Source: Candidatus Methanoperedens sp. (GTDB taxonomy: Archaea; Halobacteriota; Methanosarcinia; Methanosarcinales; Methanoperedenaceae). From it: a stretch of DNA of 32,203 nucleotides. Of the stretch, positions 30,931 to 32,203 are shown piece by piece. The stretch covers positions 1 through 32,203 of the forward strand of contig JAQUNZ010000026.1 in the NCBI GenBank assembly GCA_028717345.1, in the 5' to 3' direction. Each line of letters opens with the position of its first letter. The stretch's first letter is position 1. The translations under genes were made by a program, and so were the position numbers. The notes under the pieces are model-generated. The model saw nothing but the letters and a program-made list of their open reading frames with translations. It was not told where the DNA came from and made no database searches.

Positions 30931-31371
30931 CTATACGATCAACATCTCTTCTGGCGTCTTTACAGGAATATCTGTTCGTCCTTCAAAGTGTTTTACATTC
31001 CATGTCACAAATTTCGAGCAAGAATGCTCTTCTGCAACACTCAGGATCAGAGCATCAGAAAAACTCATTTTCAGGATTATTTTTTCAAATACATTATCGA
31101 ATAACTGCTCTACAAAGGCATCCTGCGACTCATATGATGTCATGGGAAACAGTATCTTTATATCATACACTTCAGAAAATCCTTTTAGCAATTTTTTTAA
31201 TTCAGGTGTTTTAAGATTAAAAGATGCAATGCCAAGAAGTTCAAACAAATTGAAAATTGAAGTGCATTTATCCTCATGATCGCTTTTTAGAAACTCATTT
31301 GTGGCGATATATCTGTCATCGTTTTTAAACAGCTTTTCAATCACGAAAACATCCGTGTCTATGAATATCAT
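30931..31371 (-). CDS. PIN-domain ribonuclease toxin (VapC-type)
   Basis: 146 aa. PIN-domain acidic residues are visible: D5 in MIFIDTDVFVIEKLF, E44 in NLFELLG, and D105 in KMSFSDALILSVAEEHSC. The fourth position reads N124 in VTWNVKHFEGR, where many PIN domains have Asp, followed by H127. Members usually cleave tRNA or rRNA when released from their antitoxin. Its ATG overlaps the antitoxin stop (ATGA), the classic toxin-antitoxin arrangement. It lies beside a gene remnant, consistent with a mobile, variable locus. Confidence 0.88.
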   Translation of the reverse strand: MIFIDTDVFVIEKLFKNDDRYIATNEFLKSDHEDKCTSIFNLFELLGIASFNLKTPELKKLLKGFSEVYDIKILFPMTSYESQDAFVEQLFDNVFEKIILKMSFSDALILSVAEEHSCSKFVTWNVKHFEGRTDIPVKTPEEMLIV

Positions 31372-31685
31372 CGTCTTCTCCTGAGTTCTTTCATCACACT
31401 ATCGGCATCCGTTCCGAAGCGCTCTTTCCAGTCATGCCCATGGCATATTTTTTCCCATATGGCATCGAATTCTTTTCTTGAATAACCACGTCTTATTTTT
31501 CGTCCATGCAGTTCTTCCCTTATGAATATCGCAACATCGCTTTTTGCCTGCCCAAAACCCACAAAATGACGCACAGCATCGATAATTGCCTCACTTTTGT
31601 TTTTATAAAATCCCTGCTTGACCAGGTCTTCTATGTTCTTAAGTAATACAGATGGCATTCTTATTTGTACTGCATCAGTTGTCAT
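31368..31685 (-). CDS. Ribbon-helix-helix antitoxin (VapB-type)
   Basis: 105 aa. The N-terminus TDAVQIRMPSVLLKNIEDLV plus YKNKSEAIIDAVRHFVGF is a ribbon-helix-helix DNA-binding domain. The charged C-terminus (GYSRKEFDAIWEKICHGHDW to KELRRRR) would wrap the toxin. The 5' end overlaps a promoter region holding the palindrome AGATATATCT flanked by ATACATAAT repeats, a likely autoregulatory operator. It is coupled to the PIN toxin by ATGA. Confidence 0.85.
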   Translation of the reverse strand: MTTDAVQIRMPSVLLKNIEDLVKQGFYKNKSEAIIDAVRHFVGFGQAKSDVAIFIREELHGRKIRRGYSRKEFDAIWEKICHGHDWKERFGTDADSVMKELRRRR

Positions 31686-31717
31686 ACATAATTAAGATAT
31701 ATCTGTATATACATAAT
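31684..31717. promoter_or_regulatory. Candidate toxin-antitoxin operator
   Basis: The direct repeats ATACATAAT at 31684-31692 and 31709-31717 flank the perfect 10-bp palindrome AGATATATCT at 31695-31704. The set overlaps the antitoxin start codon and its AT-rich promoter, as expected for RHH autorepression. Confidence 0.45.
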
Positions 31718-31817
31718 ATTTACTAATCTGCTAATTTCCCCAAAGATTAACCAGCAATATACTTTCTACATTCCAAACCAGAACTTTTTTATTCCCGCAA
31801 ACATTGTGGAGTAAATA

Positions 31818-32203
31818 ATGAGAGTCCTATTAGTCGGAGGCGGCGGACGGGAGCACGCCATTGCAGAAGCCATATCCCGAAGCAGAAGAGACCCGCAGCT
31901 TTATGCAGCGATGAGCAGGAAAAACCCGGGGATTGCGCGCCTGTGTAAAGAATTCATACTTACAAAAGAAACAGACCCCGCAATTGTTGATTTTGCAATC
32001 AGGAACAAAATAGAGCTTGCGGTCATTGGTCCGGAGACGCCGCTTGCAGCAGGCATCCCCGACATGCTATGGGGCGCAGGTATCCAGGTCGTAGGTCCGC
32101 GAAAACTTGCCGCGCAGATAGAGTTTGACAAAGCCTGGACTCGCAATTTCATGAAGAAATATAATATCGCAGGTCTTCCCGGATTCAGGGTGTTCAGGAA
32201 AGG
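31818..32203 (+). CDS. purD: Phosphoribosylamine-glycine ligase, 3'-truncated
   Basis: Second step of purine synthesis: ATP-dependent joining of glycine to phosphoribosylamine. The frame opens with [20 protein letters not shown], the characteristic PurD N-terminus. It continues through [14 protein letters not shown] and [20 protein letters not shown] to [16 protein letters not shown] at the window edge, about 128 codons. The rest of the ATP-grasp enzyme lies outside. GGAG at 31808-31811 lies 6 nt upstream of the ATG. It diverges from the toxin-antitoxin pair across a 132-bp spacer. Confidence 0.95.
   Translation, partial: MRVLLVGGGGREHAIAEAISRSRRDPQLYAAMSRKNPGIARLCKEFILTKETDPAIVDFAIRNKIELAVIGPETPLAAGIPDMLWGAGIQVVGPRKLAAQIEFDKAWTRNFMKKYNIAGLPGFRVFRK

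Noticed and set aside
1-32203. CRISPR arrays, rRNA genes, transposases or integrases
   Set aside because: No regularly spaced repeats, no rRNA-like segments and no transposase or recombinase motifs were found on either strand.

Overview
The window is a gene-dense stretch of archaeal chromosome, most likely from the Methanosarcinales and plausibly a Methanoperedens-like (ANME-2d) lineage. The pointers are archaeal-type ProRS and GluRS, a Thg1-family enzyme, a COG2403 (cyclic 2,3-diphosphoglycerate synthetase-like) protein, coenzyme-B-type aconitase and dehydrogenase genes, MASE3/PAS/HisKA_2 sensor kinases, a UvrC, AT-rich TATA boxes 25-30 nt from start codons, and GGTGA-type ribosome binding sites. 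The species assignment is inference; no rRNA or tRNA is present to confirm it.

Layout. 1-2.7 kb: a 5'-truncated cis-prenyltransferase (uppS), convergent nikR, divergent proS. 2.7-6.4 kb: a tightly overlapping leftward operon of winged-helix regulator, HTH-REC response regulator, Cache/HAMP histidine kinase and a membrane-anchored substrate-binding protein. The two halves of that last protein appear in swapped (circularly permuted) order, and no transporter genes are nearby. 6.4-8.5 kb: a 238-bp intergenic region with a palindrome and a foldable segment, then uvrC. 8.4-10.3 kb: an AAA/DUF4143 ATPase overlapping the uvrC end, a 340-bp non-coding stretch rich in inverted repeats, and a decayed fragment of gltX carrying two in-frame internal deletions. 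10.4-14.9 kb: a sensory cassette (RHH multidomain protein, MASE3-PAS-PAS kinase, REC-PAS regulator truncated at its end). It lies between that gltX fragment and the intact gltX at 14.9-16.6 kb, which suggests a recombination or duplication event at the gltX 3' end.

16.7-19.5 kb: rightward genes for a cytoplasmic sulfite-oxidase-fold molybdoenzyme, a PRC-barrel protein, Thg1 and a PiT-family permease. 19.4-23.8 kb: a leftward, stop/start-overlapping operon aksE/leuD, conserved unknown, aksF/leuB, then a triple-PAS kinase. The small subunit carries the YLRT loop of homoaconitases, so a coenzyme B role is favoured over leucine. 23.9-25.7 kb: COG2403 protein and hisI.

25.7-30.7 kb: leftward pepQ, map, a glycosylatable surface-anchored protein, a methyltransferase, and asnB with its own promoter. 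30.7-31.7 kb: a small remnant resembling a polyprenol/dolichol kinase with its middle deleted, and a VapBC-type toxin-antitoxin pair with a repeat-rich promoter. The window ends inside purD.

The strongest candidates for something new are the permuted binding protein in its sensor operon, the gltX-bracketed sensory cassette with its unrecognised RHH protein, and the unknown gene translationally coupled between aksE-like and aksF-like genes.
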